A DNA stretch of 64,000 nucleotides, taken from Paragonimus skrjabini miyazakii (lineage: Eukaryota; Platyhelminthes; Trematoda; Plagiorchiida; Troglotrematidae). The position numbers and the translations under genes are program-made. Below, one piece after another: positions 63,901-64,000 of this stretch. Below the pieces are notes generated by a model. It saw only the letters and a list, made by a program, of their open reading frames with translations, ran no database searches and had not been told where the DNA came from. The first letter of the stretch is position 1. Each line of letters opens with the position of its first letter. The stretch lies in contig JTDE01000243.1 of the NCBI GenBank assembly GCA_014338405.1, positions 174,761-238,760 of the forward strand, written 5' to 3'.

Positions 63901-64000
63901 GCACTATTGATAGCACTGCACAAATGTACAGAGAATATAGTCAGTGTAACTTTTCTAAATTGTCCACACTACTGTACATATGTTCGTCTACTAGTTGCGT

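Noticed and set aside
1..64000. CRISPR array, operon or prophage-type system
   Set aside because: No regularly spaced repeats, ribosome-binding sites or compact gene strings; the gene structure is that of an animal nucleus.

Overview
The window is AT-rich, intron-dominated animal nuclear DNA. Introns are GT-AG, and the intergenic space is full of decayed Penelope-like, Ty3/gypsy and tRNA-derived repeats. A flatworm, probably a digenean trematode, fits best: exons of 100-256 nt sit in kilobase introns, and a divergent monoamine-type transporter is surrounded by Penelope-like debris. This organism call is inference. No bacterial-style genes, operons or CRISPR arrays were seen.

One protein-coding gene dominates. 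Twelve plus-strand exons between 5428 and 50967 splice in frame into the last 596 residues of a Na+/Cl--dependent neurotransmitter transporter (SLC6 family), from the start of TM2 to the stop codon. All eleven introns begin with GT plus G at donor position 5 and end in AG, and intron phases agree across every junction. The Na+ and Cl- site residues of TM2, TM6, TM7 and TM8 are present. TM8 to TM10 resemble dopamine/noradrenaline-type carriers most. The TM1 exon, which carries the residue that separates monoamine from amino-acid carriers, was not found in the 5.4 kb upstream, so the substrate remains open.

Layout: 1-5427 is the upstream intron or flank with no recognised exon. 5428-32139 holds exons 1-10. 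32140-42367 is a 10.2-kb intron with a cluster of Penelope-like fragments in both orientations, a 173/170-nt inverted repeat, a ~200-nt direct repeat and a 100-N assembly gap. 42368-42607 is exon 11. 42608-50763 is an 8.2-kb intron with a SINE-like copy, unidentified sequence and another antisense Penelope-like reverse transcriptase. 50764-50967 is the last exon. Downstream are a hairpin-like tRNA-derived element (52120-52323), a broken minus-strand Ty3/gypsy polyprotein remnant (about 57160-54060) and a GC-rich island near 60320-60720.

Apart from the transporter, the recognisable coding remains are transposon relics with stops, frameshifts or mutated catalytic motifs. The most unusual features are the tRNA-like elements framed by inverted arms, the inverted Penelope cluster inside the transporter gene, and the enlarged glycosylatable TM11-TM12 loop of the transporter.
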